Shown: positions 20,104-29,639 of the stretch, piece after piece | How the letters are laid out: each line of letters starts with the position of its first letter | Position numbering within the stretch: the first letter of the stretch is position 1 | Origin: an uncultured Eubacteriales bacterium | GTDB taxonomy: Bacteria > Bacillota > Clostridia > Oscillospirales > Acutalibacteraceae | Assembly (NCBI GenBank): GCA_934486615.1 | Contig: CAKSQO010000007.1 | Location: 59,447-123,446, forward strand | Direction of reading: 5' to 3' | Length of the DNA: 64,000 bases | Notes under the pieces: generated by a model | Database searches by the model: none | What the model saw: only the letters and a program-made list of their open reading frames with translations | What the model was told of the DNA's origin: nothing | Translations under genes and position numbers: made by a program

Positions 20104-20784
20104 TCATTCGTACAGCTCCGCGTCGCAAAACCGCCCGATGGCGGCGCGAATGTCGGAGTATGAAAAGCCCTTTCGGGCAAGGGAGTCGATAACTTTTTTG
20201 AGCGCCTTTTCGTCGGCGTTCTCAAGGCGCGCGGCATACTTTGAGCGTATCAGCTCATCAAGCTGGTCGTCGGCCGACACATCAAGCTCGGCTATGACCT
20301 CGTCGATTATGTCGCGGCTTATTCCCTTTTGCATAAGCCGCGCGCGCGCATCTCTTACCGAGCAACGGCGCACGAAAGTCAGCTGCTCGGCGTAGCGCTC
20401 GGCAAAGCGGCGGTCGTCGATGAGCCCCAGATATACCATTCGCTCGACTGCGTAGTCGGCGGCTTCCTCGCCGAAGTCGCGGCGCAGCTTGTCGCGCATA
20501 CCGCGCTTAGTATAGTCGCGCGTATCGAGCAGCCACAGAGCCTTGCTTTCGGCGCGCATATATCTTGAGCGCATACACAGCTGCTCAAGCTCGATAAGGC
20601 TGACCTCGTCGCCCTCGCGGTATCCCCAACCGTCGAACGCGCCGCGGTCGGCGAGCAGGCCGCCGTCGTCGGAAAAGTCGGCGCACGGCAGCTCGTCCTT
20701 TGAAATGAACCTGTCGCCGAAGCCGTCGCTGAAAAACAGCGCGTTAAGATGCTTGCGGCGAACGCTCACGCGTTTGATTATCAT
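20104..20784 (-). CDS. recX: Regulatory protein RecX
   Basis: 226 residues. Three-helix repeats typical of RecX are visible: ALWLLDTRDYTKRGMRDKL, then VERMVYLGLIDDRRFAERYA and the third around GFSYSDIRAAI. RecX inhibits RecA filament growth. The start overlaps the recA stop by one base, so coupled translation keeps the inhibitor proportionate to RecA. The N-terminal extension (about 80 residues) is ordinary for Firmicute RecX. Confidence 0.9.
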   Translation of the reverse strand: MIIKRVSVRRKHLNALFFSDGFGDRFISKDELPCADFSDDGGLLADRGAFDGWGYREGDEVSLIELEQLCMRSRYMRAESKALWLLDTRDYTKRGMRDKLRRDFGEEAADYAVERMVYLGLIDDRRFAERYAEQLTFVRRCSVRDARARLMQKGISRDIIDEVIAELDVSADDQLDELIRSKYAARLENADEKALKKVIDSLARKGFSYSDIRAAIGRFCDAELYE

Positions 20785-21959
20785 CAGTCGTCAACGTCAA
20801 CGTCGAGGTTGACGCGGCTCTTGACCTTCGGTGCGGGGGTCATCGGAGCGTCGGCCGCGTCGGCTGCCGTCTGAACGGGAGCGCTCTCGTGCCCGGCCTC
20901 CGCCTCGGCCTCGTCGTTATAGGAGGACGAGCGCTTTTTAAGCTCGGCCATAACCTTGGCTTCAAGCTCCTCGCCCAGCTCCCTGTCGGTCTCGATAAGC
21001 GTCTTGACGTTGTCGCGTCCCTGCGCCAGACGGCGGTCGCCGTAGGAGAACCACGCGCCGCTCTTTTTGATGATGTCGTACTCAACGGCGAGGTCGACGA
21101 TCTCGCCCGATTTGGAGATGCCCTTGCCGTACATAATGTCGAACTCGGCGGTCTTGAACGGCGGCGCTACCTTGTTCTTGACGACCTTCGCCTTGGTGTG
21201 CGAGCCGACCATTTCGGTGCCGTTTTTGATAGTCTCGCCGCGGCGGATCTCAATTCGTACAGAGGCGTAGAATTTCAGCGCGCGGCCGCCCGGGGTGACC
21301 TCGGGGTTGCCGTAGACCACGCCGACCTTTTCACGCAGCTGGTTGATGAAGATGACCACGCAGTTGGACTTGGAAATGGCGCTGGTCAGCTTTCTGAGCG
21401 CCTGAGACATCAGCCGCGCCTGAACGCCGACGTGGGAGTCGCCCATATCGCCCTCGATCTCGGCGCGGGTAACGAGCGCCGCGACCGAGTCGACGACGAC
21501 TACGTCGAGCGCGCCCGAGCGCACGAGCGCCTCGGCGATTTCGAGCGCCTGCTCGCCGGTATCGGGCTGCGAAACAAGCAGCGAGTCGATGTCGACGCCG
21601 AGGTTGTGCGCATAAAGCGGGTCAAGCGCGTGCTCAACATCGATGTAGGCCGCTTCGCCGCCCTTTTTCTGCGCTTCGGCAACAACGTGCAGCGCGATGG
21701 TCGTCTTACCCGATGACTCGGGGCCGTATATCTCGACGATACGTCCCTTCGGCACGCCGCCGATTCCGAGCGCCACGTCAAGCCCGAGCGAGCCTGTCGA
21801 AATGCTCTCGACGTTCATCGCGACGTTCTCGCCGAGCTTCATTATCGAGCCCTTGCCGTACTTTTTCTCAATTTGGCTCAGAGCGGTGGCAAGCGCCTCG
21901 CTCTTGGCCTTGTCGGTCGTCGGCATTTCAAATCCGACGGGTTTCTTTTTCTCTGCCAT
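20784..21959 (-). CDS. recA: Recombinase RecA
   Basis: 391 residues. Walker [10 protein letters not shown] at 79-87; the core includes [20 protein letters not shown] and the L2 region with [10 protein letters not shown]. RecA forms filaments on single-stranded DNA, pairs homologous strands and triggers LexA cleavage. The final 45 residues are an acidic, alanine-rich tail (ending NLDVDVDD), longer than in Escherichia coli. The ATG follows GGAGG by about 12 bases. No clear LexA box is visible in the 31-base gap before it. Confidence 0.98.
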   Translation of the reverse strand: MAEKKKPVGFEMPTTDKAKSEALATALSQIEKKYGKGSIMKLGENVAMNVESISTGSLGLDVALGIGGVPKGRIVEIYGPESSGKTTIALHVVAEAQKKGGEAAYIDVEHALDPLYAHNLGVDIDSLLVSQPDTGEQALEIAEALVRSGALDVVVVDSVAALVTRAEIEGDMGDSHVGVQARLMSQALRKLTSAISKSNCVVIFINQLREKVGVVYGNPEVTPGGRALKFYASVRIEIRRGETIKNGTEMVGSHTKAKVVKNKVAPPFKTAEFDIMYGKGISKSGEIVDLAVEYDIIKKSGAWFSYGDRRLAQGRDNVKTLIETDRELGEELEAKVMAELKKRSSSYNDEAEAEAGHESAPVQTAADAADAPMTPAPKVKSRVNLDVDVDD

Positions 21960-21990
21960 AGCTTGTTACCTCCGTATATTTGAAAAATGT

Positions 21991-22779
21991 TTAACCTGAA
22001 TCTGTCGGCTTAAAGCCGTAAACCACGCGGTCAAGTCCCGAATAGTCGCGGTCGGTCTGCGGCGAAAAGGCAGCGAATATGTCGCTCACTCCTTTTGCCT
22101 GCGAGCAGCCTATCTCGACGGCAAACGCGCCGCCGTTGCCCAATAGGGGCAGCCAGTTTTCGGCTATCGCGCGGTAGAAGGTCAGCCCGTCCGCTCCGCC
22201 GAGAAGCGCTTCGTGCGGCTCGCGCAGCACCTCTGCGGGCAGCGTTTTCATTTCGTCAGCGGTGATGTAGGGCGGGTTTGACACTATCAAATCGAACTCC
22301 CCGAAGCCCTCGGGCTTTTGCAGCACGTCGGCGCGCCTTGCGGAGACTTTTACGCCGTTTAACGCGATGTTCTCTTCAAGGAAGCCGAACGCCCTGTCAT
22401 ACAGCTCGACCGCCGTTACGCTCGCGTCGGGGCGCTCCTTTGCGATGGAAACGGCCACGCAGCCGCTGCCCGAGCAGAGGTCGAGCACCCTCGGCGACGC
22501 CAAGCTCCCGATAAGCTCAAGTGAGCGCTCGACCAGAATTTCGGTATCGGGCTGTGGAATGAGCACGCCCTCGCCCACCTTGAACGGCAGACCCCAAAAC
22601 TCCCACTCGCCCAAAATGTACTGCAGCGGCTCGCCCGAAAGCAGCCGCCTGACAGCCGCGTTCAGCCGCTCGTCGGAGTTGAAGCTCTCGACCAGCTGCC
22701 GCGCTTCAAACGCGGCGGCTTCGCGCCCCGCTGCGGCAAGAGCGCGCGTAACGAAAGCGAGCCTTTCGTCAAAGCTCAC
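21991..22779 (-). CDS. prmC: Release factor glutamine methyltransferase PrmC
   Basis: 262 residues from a GTG that overlaps the upstream stop as GTGA. The N-terminal helical domain precedes a Rossmann methyltransferase with VLDLCSGSGCVAVSI and the substrate-binding NPPY in VSNPPYITADEM. PrmC methylates the GGQ glutamine of peptide-chain release factors. The prfA gene, often its neighbour, is not in this part of the window; a DUF1385 gene lies upstream instead. Confidence 0.95.
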   Translation of the reverse strand: MSFDERLAFVTRALAAAGREAAAFEARQLVESFNSDERLNAAVRRLLSGEPLQYILGEWEFWGLPFKVGEGVLIPQPDTEILVERSLELIGSLASPRVLDLCSGSGCVAVSIAKERPDASVTAVELYDRAFGFLEENIALNGVKVSARRADVLQKPEGFGEFDLIVSNPPYITADEMKTLPAEVLREPHEALLGGADGLTFYRAIAENWLPLLGNGGAFAVEIGCSQAKGVSDIFAAFSPQTDRDYSGLDRVVYGFKPTDSG

Positions 22780-24158
22780 CAGCGGTCGTCCTCCTCGTTT
22801 TCGGGAATGACGGCCTTCATCGCTTCAATAGCGACCTCGATCATCGAGTCGTCGGGCTCTTTGGTCGAGATGTGCTGAAGCCACACGCCCGGTGCGGAAA
22901 TTATTCTGGTAAGCAGGTTGTCGCGGCGGCCGCAGAACTTGATAAGCTCATAGCCCAATCCGCAGATAAGCGGTATCGTGAGCAGCTTTATGAACACCCA
23001 CAGCAGCTTGAAGCCGAACATATCGCTCGTTGCGATCGCCTTTATTCCGGGGATGAACAGCAGCAGCTGGCAGACGATTATGCTGACGATAAGCATGAGG
23101 ATAAGGAAAGACGTGCCGCATCTGGGGTGGAAGCGGCGCTGCTTGCGGACGTTTTCGACCGTCAGCGGCAGGCCGTGCTCGTAGCAGAATATCGTCTTGT
23201 GCTCCGCACCGTGATACATAAACACGCGCTTGATGTCCTTCATGCAGGCCACGGCGGCCATGTAGGCGACGAAGATGATGATTTTTATAACGCCCTCGAA
23301 CAGCGCCTGATAGGCGGTGATATTCACACCCGAAAGGCTGTTCAATTTGGTAAACATCGCGTGCGGCAGATACATAAACAGCACAAGCGCAAGCGCCAAG
23401 CCGAGCACCGCACTGAGCACGGAAAGCGCCGCCGTTGCAACGCTGTTTGAGCCTTTTTCGGCTTTTTTATCGGTGTCAGCAGACTCCGTGGCCTCGGCGG
23501 CCTTTGCGGCGGCGTCGGCAGCGTTGTCGTCGGCTTCGAACGAGGTAAGCACCTCTTTCTCCATTTCGGCCTCGTCGGGCAGCGGCTCGCCGTCGGCGGG
23601 GACTTGCTCAAGCTCTGCCGCATCTGGAAGGTCGGCTTCGGCAGCGGCGGCTTCGTCGATGTCGGTCGCGCAGGAGTCGGCAGCGGCAGTCTCCTCAGTC
23701 GCGCTCTCCGCTCCTGCGGCAGCAGCCGCGCTCTCCGCTCCTGCAGCAGCAGCTGCTCCGTCCGCGTTTGCGGTTTCGGCAGCTTCGGCGACCTCCGCGC
23801 TTTCGTCAACACCTGCGTCTTTGCCGCTTTCGGCGGCGTGCTTCTTTGCGGCTTTTTTCTTCTTTTCGGCCTCTTCCTCCTCGAGCATTCCGGAACGCTC
23901 GGCAGAAAGCATCAGCGCCTTGTAGCCGACTGCCATCGACTCGATAAAGCCCGAAACGCCCCTGACTATGGGCAGGCGCAGGAATTTGTTCTTTTTAAAC
24001 GCGCTGCCGTTTAGGTCATCAGTCACGATAGTTCCGTCGGGTCGGCGCACCGAAATGACAGTGCGGTGCGGGCCTTTCATCATAATGCCCTCGATAAGAG
24101 CCTGGCCGCCGATGGAAGTCTTTTTTTCGCAGGAATTACTGCAATTACTGCTTTTCAT
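22776..24158 (-). CDS. DUF1385 membrane protein with a long Ala/Glu-rich insert
   Basis: 460 residues from the ATG at 24156-24158, after AAGGAGG. DUF1385 hallmarks are IGGQALIEGIMMKGPHRT at 16-33, the YHGAEHKTIFCYE motif and HPRCGTSF. Four or more helices follow residue 240. Residues about 93-238 are a low-complexity insert of Ala, Glu and Asp with a KKKKAAKK start and a duplicated AAAAGAESA block; typical family members are near 300 residues. The role of the family (YqhQ-like) is unknown. It overlaps prmC by four bases and the histidine kinase gene by 14. Confidence 0.93.
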   Translation of the reverse strand: MKSSNCSNSCEKKTSIGGQALIEGIMMKGPHRTVISVRRPDGTIVTDDLNGSAFKKNKFLRLPIVRGVSGFIESMAVGYKALMLSAERSGMLEEEEAEKKKKAAKKHAAESGKDAGVDESAEVAEAAETANADGAAAAAGAESAAAAAGAESATEETAAADSCATDIDEAAAAEADLPDAAELEQVPADGEPLPDEAEMEKEVLTSFEADDNAADAAAKAAEATESADTDKKAEKGSNSVATAALSVLSAVLGLALALVLFMYLPHAMFTKLNSLSGVNITAYQALFEGVIKIIIFVAYMAAVACMKDIKRVFMYHGAEHKTIFCYEHGLPLTVENVRKQRRFHPRCGTSFLILMLIVSIIVCQLLLFIPGIKAIATSDMFGFKLLWVFIKLLTIPLICGLGYELIKFCGRRDNLLTRIISAPGVWLQHISTKEPDDSMIEVAIEAMKAVIPENEEDDRW

Positions 24159-25614
24159 CGTTTCCTCCTTCACTGTCCGCGTCGGCCGCCTCGGGCAGTG
24201 AAGCCTCGGGCGCTATCGGTATGGCAACGGTCACTGTGGTGCCGATGCCCTCGGAGCTGTCGATAAGCAGCAGGCCGTTGTGGTTGCGGACGATCTCGTC
24301 TGCCACCGCAAGGCCGATTCCCGAGCCGCGGACGGTTTGGTTAGCCTTATAAAATTTTTCTTTAACGCGGTCGAGGTCGCCTGCGGGTATGCCCACTCCG
24401 CTGTCGGTCACGGTGACCTTTACGCAGTTTTCCTCGACGCTTACATCTATCTGAACGACTCCGCCGGGGTGGTTATACTTTACGGCGTTGTCGATGACGT
24501 TGACAAAAACCTGCGTCAGGCGGTTTGAATCGCCGATGACGCTCGGTATCGAGCCGGGCTCGTGATAGGCAAGCATAACGCCCGCCTTTTTAGCCGCTTC
24601 CTCATACATACAGACGGCCTCGCCAAGCTCCGCAAGCAGGTCGAGCCGCTCCATTTTATAGACCATTCTGCCCGACTGCATACGCGAAAAGTCGAGCAGC
24701 TCCTCGACAAGGCCCGACAGCCTGTCGCTTTCGCGCAGGATCACGTCGATGCCCTTTGTCACAAGCGCGTGGTCGGTGTAGACCGAGTCGCGCACCGTCT
24801 CTCCCCAACCCTTTATGGCGGTCAGCGGCGTGCGCAGCTCATGCGAAACGGACGAGATGAACTCGTTTTTCAGCTTTTCGGTCGACTCAAGCTCGCTTGC
24901 CATATAATTGACCGCGTCACACAGCTCTCCGAGCTCATTCAGCTCGCGCACCTCAAGGCGCGACTTGAAGTCGCCGCCCGCGATCTGCCGCGTGACGTTG
25001 CTGACGTCCTTTATCGGCGTGATTATCGACTGGACAAAGTATTTGCCGACGAAAAACGCGATGGCGACCACCGCAACGCCCGCCGTAACGGCAAGCAGAA
25101 CGATGTAAAGAATCTGCCTGTCAATTCTGGAAAGCGAGGTTATGCATCTGACCGCTCCGACCGAGCCTGAGCCGTAGTCGGAGAACAGCGTGCACTGCGA
25201 CATAATGTGCTCGCCCGAGGACAGCCGTCCCGTCCACGAGGCGCTGCCGCCGTTTTTGAGCGCAGCCGGATAGTCCCCGTACTCCTCCTCGCTCGACGGC
25301 AGAAAGCCGTTGGTCGAAACGATAATATTGCCCTTTGAGTCGAGAAACTGCACCTCCATGCTCTGCTTTTGCACAAAATCCTCGGCACACTCCCTTGCGG
25401 CGGCGGCGTAGGACGCGCTGTCGGTAACGCCCAGCTCGTCGAACGAGCGCGCGGTCGAGCCGAGAATATCGCCGACCTCGTTGTAATAATAGTTGTAAAC
25501 GGCGACGCCGAGCGTGATGTCGAACACGACGAGTATGCTTATTATAAACACCATAGTGTTGATTATAAGCTGACGGCCGATGCTGTTATACTTTTTTATA
25601 TGCACCTTTTTCAA
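24145..25614 (-). CDS. Sensor histidine kinase
   Basis: 489 residues; the start is taken as TTG at 25614, about 12 bases after GGAGG, though the GTG at 25603-25605 is possible. Helix 1 is residues 14-38, followed by an extracytoplasmic sensor of about 120 residues, helix 2 near 170-190 (ILYIVLLAVTAGVAVVAIAF), a HAMP domain, the phospho-acceptor H258 in SSVSHELRTPLTA and a HATPase with DNAVKYN and GSGIGLAV. It phosphorylates the adjacent response regulator. Residues around VSNVTRQIAGGDFKSRL mark HAMP. Confidence 0.94.
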   Translation of the reverse strand: MKKVHIKKYNSIGRQLIINTMVFIISILVVFDITLGVAVYNYYYNEVGDILGSTARSFDELGVTDSASYAAAARECAEDFVQKQSMEVQFLDSKGNIIVSTNGFLPSSEEEYGDYPAALKNGGSASWTGRLSSGEHIMSQCTLFSDYGSGSVGAVRCITSLSRIDRQILYIVLLAVTAGVAVVAIAFFVGKYFVQSIITPIKDVSNVTRQIAGGDFKSRLEVRELNELGELCDAVNYMASELESTEKLKNEFISSVSHELRTPLTAIKGWGETVRDSVYTDHALVTKGIDVILRESDRLSGLVEELLDFSRMQSGRMVYKMERLDLLAELGEAVCMYEEAAKKAGVMLAYHEPGSIPSVIGDSNRLTQVFVNVIDNAVKYNHPGGVVQIDVSVEENCVKVTVTDSGVGIPAGDLDRVKEKFYKANQTVRGSGIGLAVADEIVRNHNGLLLIDSSEGIGTTVTVAIPIAPEASLPEAADADSEGGNDEKQ

Positions 25615-25653
25615 CGCTCGCGGCGCCTCCTTTCACTTTAATTTTTATGCAGC

Positions 25654-26361
25654 TTATTCGGTTATCCACTTGTAGCCCATGCCCCATACCGTCACGATAT
25701 GGGTCGGAGCGCCCGGGTCGTCCTCGATCTTCATTCGCAGGCGGCGGATATTGACGTCGACTATCTTCTCCTCGCCGAAGTAGGCGTCGCCCCACGCGCG
25801 GGATAGTATGTCGCTGCGGTCGAGCGCTTCGCCCGGGTGGGTGAAGAAGTATTCGATGATCTTGAACTCCACCTGCGTAAGCTCGATGGGCTTGCCGCGC
25901 TTTGTCAGCGTGTGGCGGCGCAGGTTGAGCGAAAAGTCGCCGAGTGTTATCTCCTCGCCCGACGGCGCGGGGGCGCCCGACTTGGAGATCATCTCGACCC
26001 TGCGGTAGAGCGAGTCGACGCGCGCGACAAGCTCGCTCGGGCTGAACGGCTTTGTGACATAGTCATCCGCGCCGAGCATAAGGCCCGAGACCTTGTCCAT
26101 CTCCTGTGTGCGCGCGGTGAGCATTATAATGCCTATCGTAGCGCTTGCGCGGCGCAGCTCCTTGCAGACGGTCAGGCCGTCGATGCCCGGCAGCGCAATA
26201 TCGAGCAAAGCAAGCTGAAAATCGCCGCCGCTCTCTTTAAAAATGCGCAGGGCATCCTCGCCGTTATCGGCTTCGACAGTGTCGTAGCCCGCGCGGTTCA
26301 AGTTAATAACTACGAACTCGCGAATGTTCGCCTCGTCCTCAACAACAAGAATACGCTTCAT
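25654..26361 (-). CDS. OmpR/PhoB-family response regulator
   Basis: 235 residues. Receiver domain with the acidic pocket VEDE near the N-terminus, phospho-acceptor D54 in LLDIALPGIDG, T/K switch residues in MLTARTQ and YVTKPF. The C-terminal winged helix includes LTQVEFKIIEYFFTHPGEAL and RVVDVNIRRLRMKIED-like DNA recognition (VDVNIRRLRMKI). It lies 39 bases upstream of its kinase and 13 bases downstream of the lipoprotein gene. Target genes are unknown; walR or phoP type cannot be separated by eye. Confidence 0.94.
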   Translation of the reverse strand: MKRILVVEDEANIREFVVINLNRAGYDTVEADNGEDALRIFKESGGDFQLALLDIALPGIDGLTVCKELRRASATIGIIMLTARTQEMDKVSGLMLGADDYVTKPFSPSELVARVDSLYRRVEMISKSGAPAPSGEEITLGDFSLNLRRHTLTKRGKPIELTQVEFKIIEYFFTHPGEALDRSDILSRAWGDAYFGEEKIVDVNIRRLRMKIEDDPGAPTHIVTVWGMGYKWITE

Positions 26362-26374
26362 TTTATATCTCCTC

Positions 26375-27694
26375 TCAGATAAGGCTGAAAAGCTTTTTCA
26401 AAGTTGCTTCGTCAATCGCATACTCGCCACTTGAGTCGACTATCCTCGCGACCCACACGGTCGAATCGTTGCGTGCAAGCTCAACAACGCCCTCGGCGTC
26501 GACCTTTTCAAAATCGGTCAGGCTGTAGGCGCGGATACGCAGCACCTCGGCGGTCGAGGTCTGCATAACGGGATCCCACACGCGGTAGCTCCTCATTCTG
26601 CTGCGCTTGTCGGTTACGAGCGTGATGTTGCCCACCCACCGACTCGGGAATTCAAGGCGGTAGCCGCCGTCGGAATAGAAATCCGCACGCAGAACGTCGT
26701 TAAACAGCTGGCCGTCAAAGCTCTTCCACACGGTAAGGTACTCGCGGTCGGTCTCCGACTTATCGGCATAGCCGGGCAGTATCTCGCTGAACGGTATCTC
26801 GGTCACGCCGTCGCCGTTTATATCGGTGCAAAGCGCGGTTATGCTGCGCTGCGTAAGCTGCGTTTCGGCTACGGTCAGGTCGAAAAACGGATTGACGAGC
26901 TGCCCGTCCGTGCAATAGATAACGTCGGTCACCATCGAAACGGCGGACTTGTTCGCGTCGACGAAAAGCGCGCGCTTTCCGCCCGCAAGCGTGCCGAAGC
27001 AGACCTGCGCGTAGCCGCTGATGTTGCCGTCGGTCACGGCCGAGCCGCGCAGCTCCATTGCCTCGCCGTTGAAGCTGTAAAGGCTGACGGCAGAGGTGCG
27101 CTCGGACGTGTTGAGCGACAGCAGAGCCAGCTGGTCGCTGCCCTCGCCCATCAGGTCGCACACGGCGTACTCGGTGTAGTTCTCCTGAACGTGCTGCACA
27201 AGGCCTTTGCCTTTATCAAAAGTGTAGATGTTGAGCTGATTGCCCGACGAGCTGTACATCTCGACCCCGACGAGTATCGACAGCGTCTTGTTGCGTGAGA
27301 TGTCGGCCACGTCGACGCGGTCAAGCGCGCTGCCGTTGGTGGTCACGTCGCCGACCGAGCGCCATTCGCCGTTTGTGCGGGCGATGACGTTGATGTGCAC
27401 GGCGTTTATCCCCTCCGCGCTCGGCACGGAGTAGAACGCAAGCGCCTCCTGAACGCCGTCGCCGTCGAGGTCGGCAAGCAGAAAAGCGCTGCGGTTTTCG
27501 CCCGAGCGCGGGTAACGCAGCGTTATCGACGAGCCGCACTTAGCGTAAAGCGCGCGCTGTATCTCGCCCATATCGCCCGTGGCCTTGGGTACGGCGATGA
27601 GCTTTTGAGTGCCGTCGGCGCTCAGCGAGCAGGACGACAGCATACACACGGCCGTCAGAACGGCCGCCGCGACCGCGATGATTTTTTTGAGCAC
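26375..27694 (-). CDS. Lipoprotein with FG-GAP/VCBS-like repeats
   Basis: 439 residues from a GTG at 27692-27694, eight bases after GGAGG. A lipoprotein signal peptide ends in the lipobox LSSC (MLSSCSLS), so it is probably anchored outside the membrane. Repeated calcium-loop-like motifs occur: ADLDGDGVQEALAF, VDVADISRNKTL and CTDINGDGVTEIPF, consistent with a beta-propeller. It is first in the operon with a response regulator and kinase, so it may be a sensor accessory or envelope-stress protein. No enzymatic motif recognised. Confidence 0.85.
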   Translation of the reverse strand: MLKKIIAVAAAVLTAVCMLSSCSLSADGTQKLIAVPKATGDMGEIQRALYAKCGSSITLRYPRSGENRSAFLLADLDGDGVQEALAFYSVPSAEGINAVHINVIARTNGEWRSVGDVTTNGSALDRVDVADISRNKTLSILVGVEMYSSSGNQLNIYTFDKGKGLVQHVQENYTEYAVCDLMGEGSDQLALLSLNTSERTSAVSLYSFNGEAMELRGSAVTDGNISGYAQVCFGTLAGGKRALFVDANKSAVSMVTDVIYCTDGQLVNPFFDLTVAETQLTQRSITALCTDINGDGVTEIPFSEILPGYADKSETDREYLTVWKSFDGQLFNDVLRADFYSDGGYRLEFPSRWVGNITLVTDKRSRMRSYRVWDPVMQTSTAEVLRIRAYSLTDFEKVDAEGVVELARNDSTVWVARIVDSSGEYAIDEATLKKLFSLI

Positions 27695-27803
27695 TCCGCT
27701 CACCTCCGATGTTAAACCCCGTTCGGCATTGGAATCCGGCTGAAAACAAACCGTTTAAACAAAAATGCGGTGCAACCCGCTGTGTTTTCTTTAATCACAG
27801 TTC

Positions 27804-27832
27804 ATTGTACCACATTTTTTTGATTTTGTATA
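27804..27832 (-). promoter_or_regulatory. Possible promoter of the lipoprotein-two-component operon
   Basis: Minus strand: TATACA, 17-bp spacer, TACAAT, in the gap between the end of rsmI and the lipoprotein gene. Confidence 0.45.
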
Positions 27833-27833
27833 G

Positions 27834-28661
27834 TTATTTTTGCGTTATCGCCTTATATATTTCGGCGCGCGGCAGACCGCTTTCGGCCGCGGCGAGCTTG
27901 GCCGCTTTCGACGCGGGAGAGCCGCCCGAAATGTAGCTTTCGGCCAGCTTCACCGCCTGCTCCAAAGTAAGCTCTTCGCGCTCGGGCTCGGGCGCTCCCG
28001 CGACTATCAGGACATACTCGCCCTTTGGAGGGGTAACGGTATAAAACTCCACCGCCTGCGACAAGGTCGTGCGCTGCACCGTCTCGTGGATCTTGGTTAT
28101 CTCCTTGACAAGCGCTGCCTCGCGGTCGCCGAAGGCTTCGAGCATATCTTTGAGCGTTGAAAGCAACTTATGCGGCGCTTCGTAGAACACCATGGTTCGG
28201 CGCTCTGACTTGACCTCGTTGAGGTGCTCACGGCGCGATGGACGGTTGACGCTTAAAAAGCCCTCGAAGCAGAAGCGGCCGCAGTTCATTCCCGCGAGGG
28301 CGAGCGCCGTCGTCATTGCGGTGGGGCCGGGTACGCTCTCGACCTCGACCCCGCGCTCGTGGCAGAGCCTGACAAGGTCCTCGCCCGGGTCGGAGATCGC
28401 GGGCATTCCCGCGTCGCTGACAAGCGCGCAGTTTTCGCCCGCAAGTATGCGCTTCACCACATATTTCCCGCACGAGACGCGGTTGTGGTCGTGATAGCTG
28501 ACAAGCGGTGTGTGAATGTCAAAGTGATTGAGCAGCTTCATCGTCACGCGAGTGTCCTCGGCAGCGATGAAGTCGGCGTTTGCAAGCGTCTCCTGCGCGC
28601 GGGGCGAAAAATCGCCCAGATTGCCTATCGGCGTGCCGACGACGTATAGCTTTCCGCTCAT
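27834..28661 (-). CDS. rsmI: 16S rRNA 2'-O-methyltransferase RsmI
   Basis: 275 residues. Tetrapyrrole-methylase fold with the RsmI motifs GTPIGNLGDFS, AAEDTRVTMKLLNHF and ALVSDAGMPAISDPG. RsmI methylates the ribose of C1402 in 16S rRNA using SAM. The ATG follows GAGGAGG and overlaps the trmN6 stop by four bases. In Bacillus the same neighbour order is trmN6 (yabB), yazA, rsmI; yazA is absent here. Confidence 0.96.
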   Translation of the reverse strand: MSGKLYVVGTPIGNLGDFSPRAQETLANADFIAAEDTRVTMKLLNHFDIHTPLVSYHDHNRVSCGKYVVKRILAGENCALVSDAGMPAISDPGEDLVRLCHERGVEVESVPGPTAMTTALALAGMNCGRFCFEGFLSVNRPSRREHLNEVKSERRTMVFYEAPHKLLSTLKDMLEAFGDREAALVKEITKIHETVQRTTLSQAVEFYTVTPPKGEYVLIVAGAPEPEREELTLEQAVKLAESYISGGSPASKAAKLAAAESGLPRAEIYKAITQK

Positions 28662-29398
28662 TTGCGCACCTCCTCGTTGTAGTCACGGTATATCCGCTCC
28701 ATTTCGGGGCTGTATGCTGCGTCCTTTTCGATAAAAAACGGCGCGTCAATATTCAGCCCCGCTTTGGCGCCCTTTCGCCCCTCGACAAGGACGAGGCTCG
28801 GCGCTTTGCCCTCGCGCTGGCTGACCGTGCGCAGCCGCTTCGGCTCGACGCCGCAGGTGCGCATCAGGCATATCAGGTCGCTCAGCCGCTCGGGGCGGTG
28901 GCACATACACAGCCGCCCGCCGAATTTGAGCAGGCGCGCGGCAGCCTTGACGATGTCCTCAAGCGTGCAGGCGACCTCGTGGCGCGCGATAACGCGGCCG
29001 TCGACAGGGCTTTGCACCCCGCCGAGCGCAGTCTTGTACGGCGGATTCATCGTAACGAGAGTGAAGCCGTCGCCCATCTCGGGCGGGAGCGCTTTCAAGT
29101 CGCACTCAAGCGGGCTTATCCTGCCCTCGAGCCCGTTTGCGGCGACCGACTCACGCAGCAGCGAGACGGCGTCGGACTGTATGTCAACGGCGGTGACGGA
29201 CTTCGGCGCAGCGTAGCGGCACCACAGCAGCGGGATTATTCCGCAGCCCGTCCCGAGGTCGCAGGCGATGTCGTCCTCCCTCGGAGCGGCGAAATCCGCC
29301 AGAAGCACCGCGTCGGTGCTGAAGCGGTGCACAGCGCTCACCTTGACGCGCACGCCGCGCCCCAGCGGCTGAAACTTCTCGAAATTTTCTGCTTTCAA
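28658..29398 (-). CDS. trmN6: tRNA1(Val) A37 N6-methyltransferase family protein
   Basis: 246 residues from a TTG at 29396-29398, after GGAGGTG. The N-terminal RFSTDAVLLADFA and the SAM-binding ACDLGTGCGIIPLLW precede the catalytic NPPY in LVTMNPPYKTALGG, which marks N6-adenine methyltransferases. It matches the YfiC/YabB group that modifies A37 of tRNA1-Val. In Firmicutes the exact target is less certain. Coupled to rsmI by a four-base overlap. Confidence 0.88.
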   Translation of the reverse strand: MKAENFEKFQPLGRGVRVKVSAVHRFSTDAVLLADFAAPREDDIACDLGTGCGIIPLLWCRYAAPKSVTAVDIQSDAVSLLRESVAANGLEGRISPLECDLKALPPEMGDGFTLVTMNPPYKTALGGVQSPVDGRVIARHEVACTLEDIVKAAARLLKFGGRLCMCHRPERLSDLICLMRTCGVEPKRLRTVSQREGKAPSLVLVEGRKGAKAGLNIDAPFFIEKDAAYSPEMERIYRDYNEEVRK

Positions 29399-29422
29399 AA
29401 GCCGTCACCTCCTCAAAAACCG

Positions 29423-29452
29423 TAAAAAAATAGCGGAGCACAAGGCTCCGCC
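29423..29452 (-). terminator. Terminator of the ferredoxin gene
   Basis: Seven-base-pair GC stem GCGGAGC/GCTCCGC with a five-base loop and TATTTTTTTA on the minus strand. Confidence 0.8.
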
Positions 29453-29468
29453 GTCTCCCAAAGACAAA

Positions 29469-29639
29469 TCAGTCCTTGGAAATAGCGCCCATCGGGCAGC
29501 CGTCAGCGCAAGCTCCGCACTCAACGCAGACGTTCTCGTCAATAACGTACTTGTCATCGCCGGCAGAGATAGCACCGGCAGGACATGTGCTCTCGCAAGC
29601 ACCGCACTGAATGCACTCGTCAGAAATCTTGTATGCCAT
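29469..29639 (-). CDS. 2[4Fe-4S] ferredoxin
   Basis: 56 residues from the ATG at 29637-29639. It has the two clostridial cluster motifs, CIQCGACESTCP and CVECGACADGCP, each followed by a conserved AI. Such ferredoxins are cytoplasmic low-potential electron carriers used by hydrogenases and oxidoreductases of anaerobes. It is a single-gene unit between the repeat block and trmN6, with a terminator of its own. Size and symmetry are typical. Confidence 0.97.
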   Translation of the reverse strand: MAYKISDECIQCGACESTCPAGAISAGDDKYVIDENVCVECGACADGCPMGAISKD

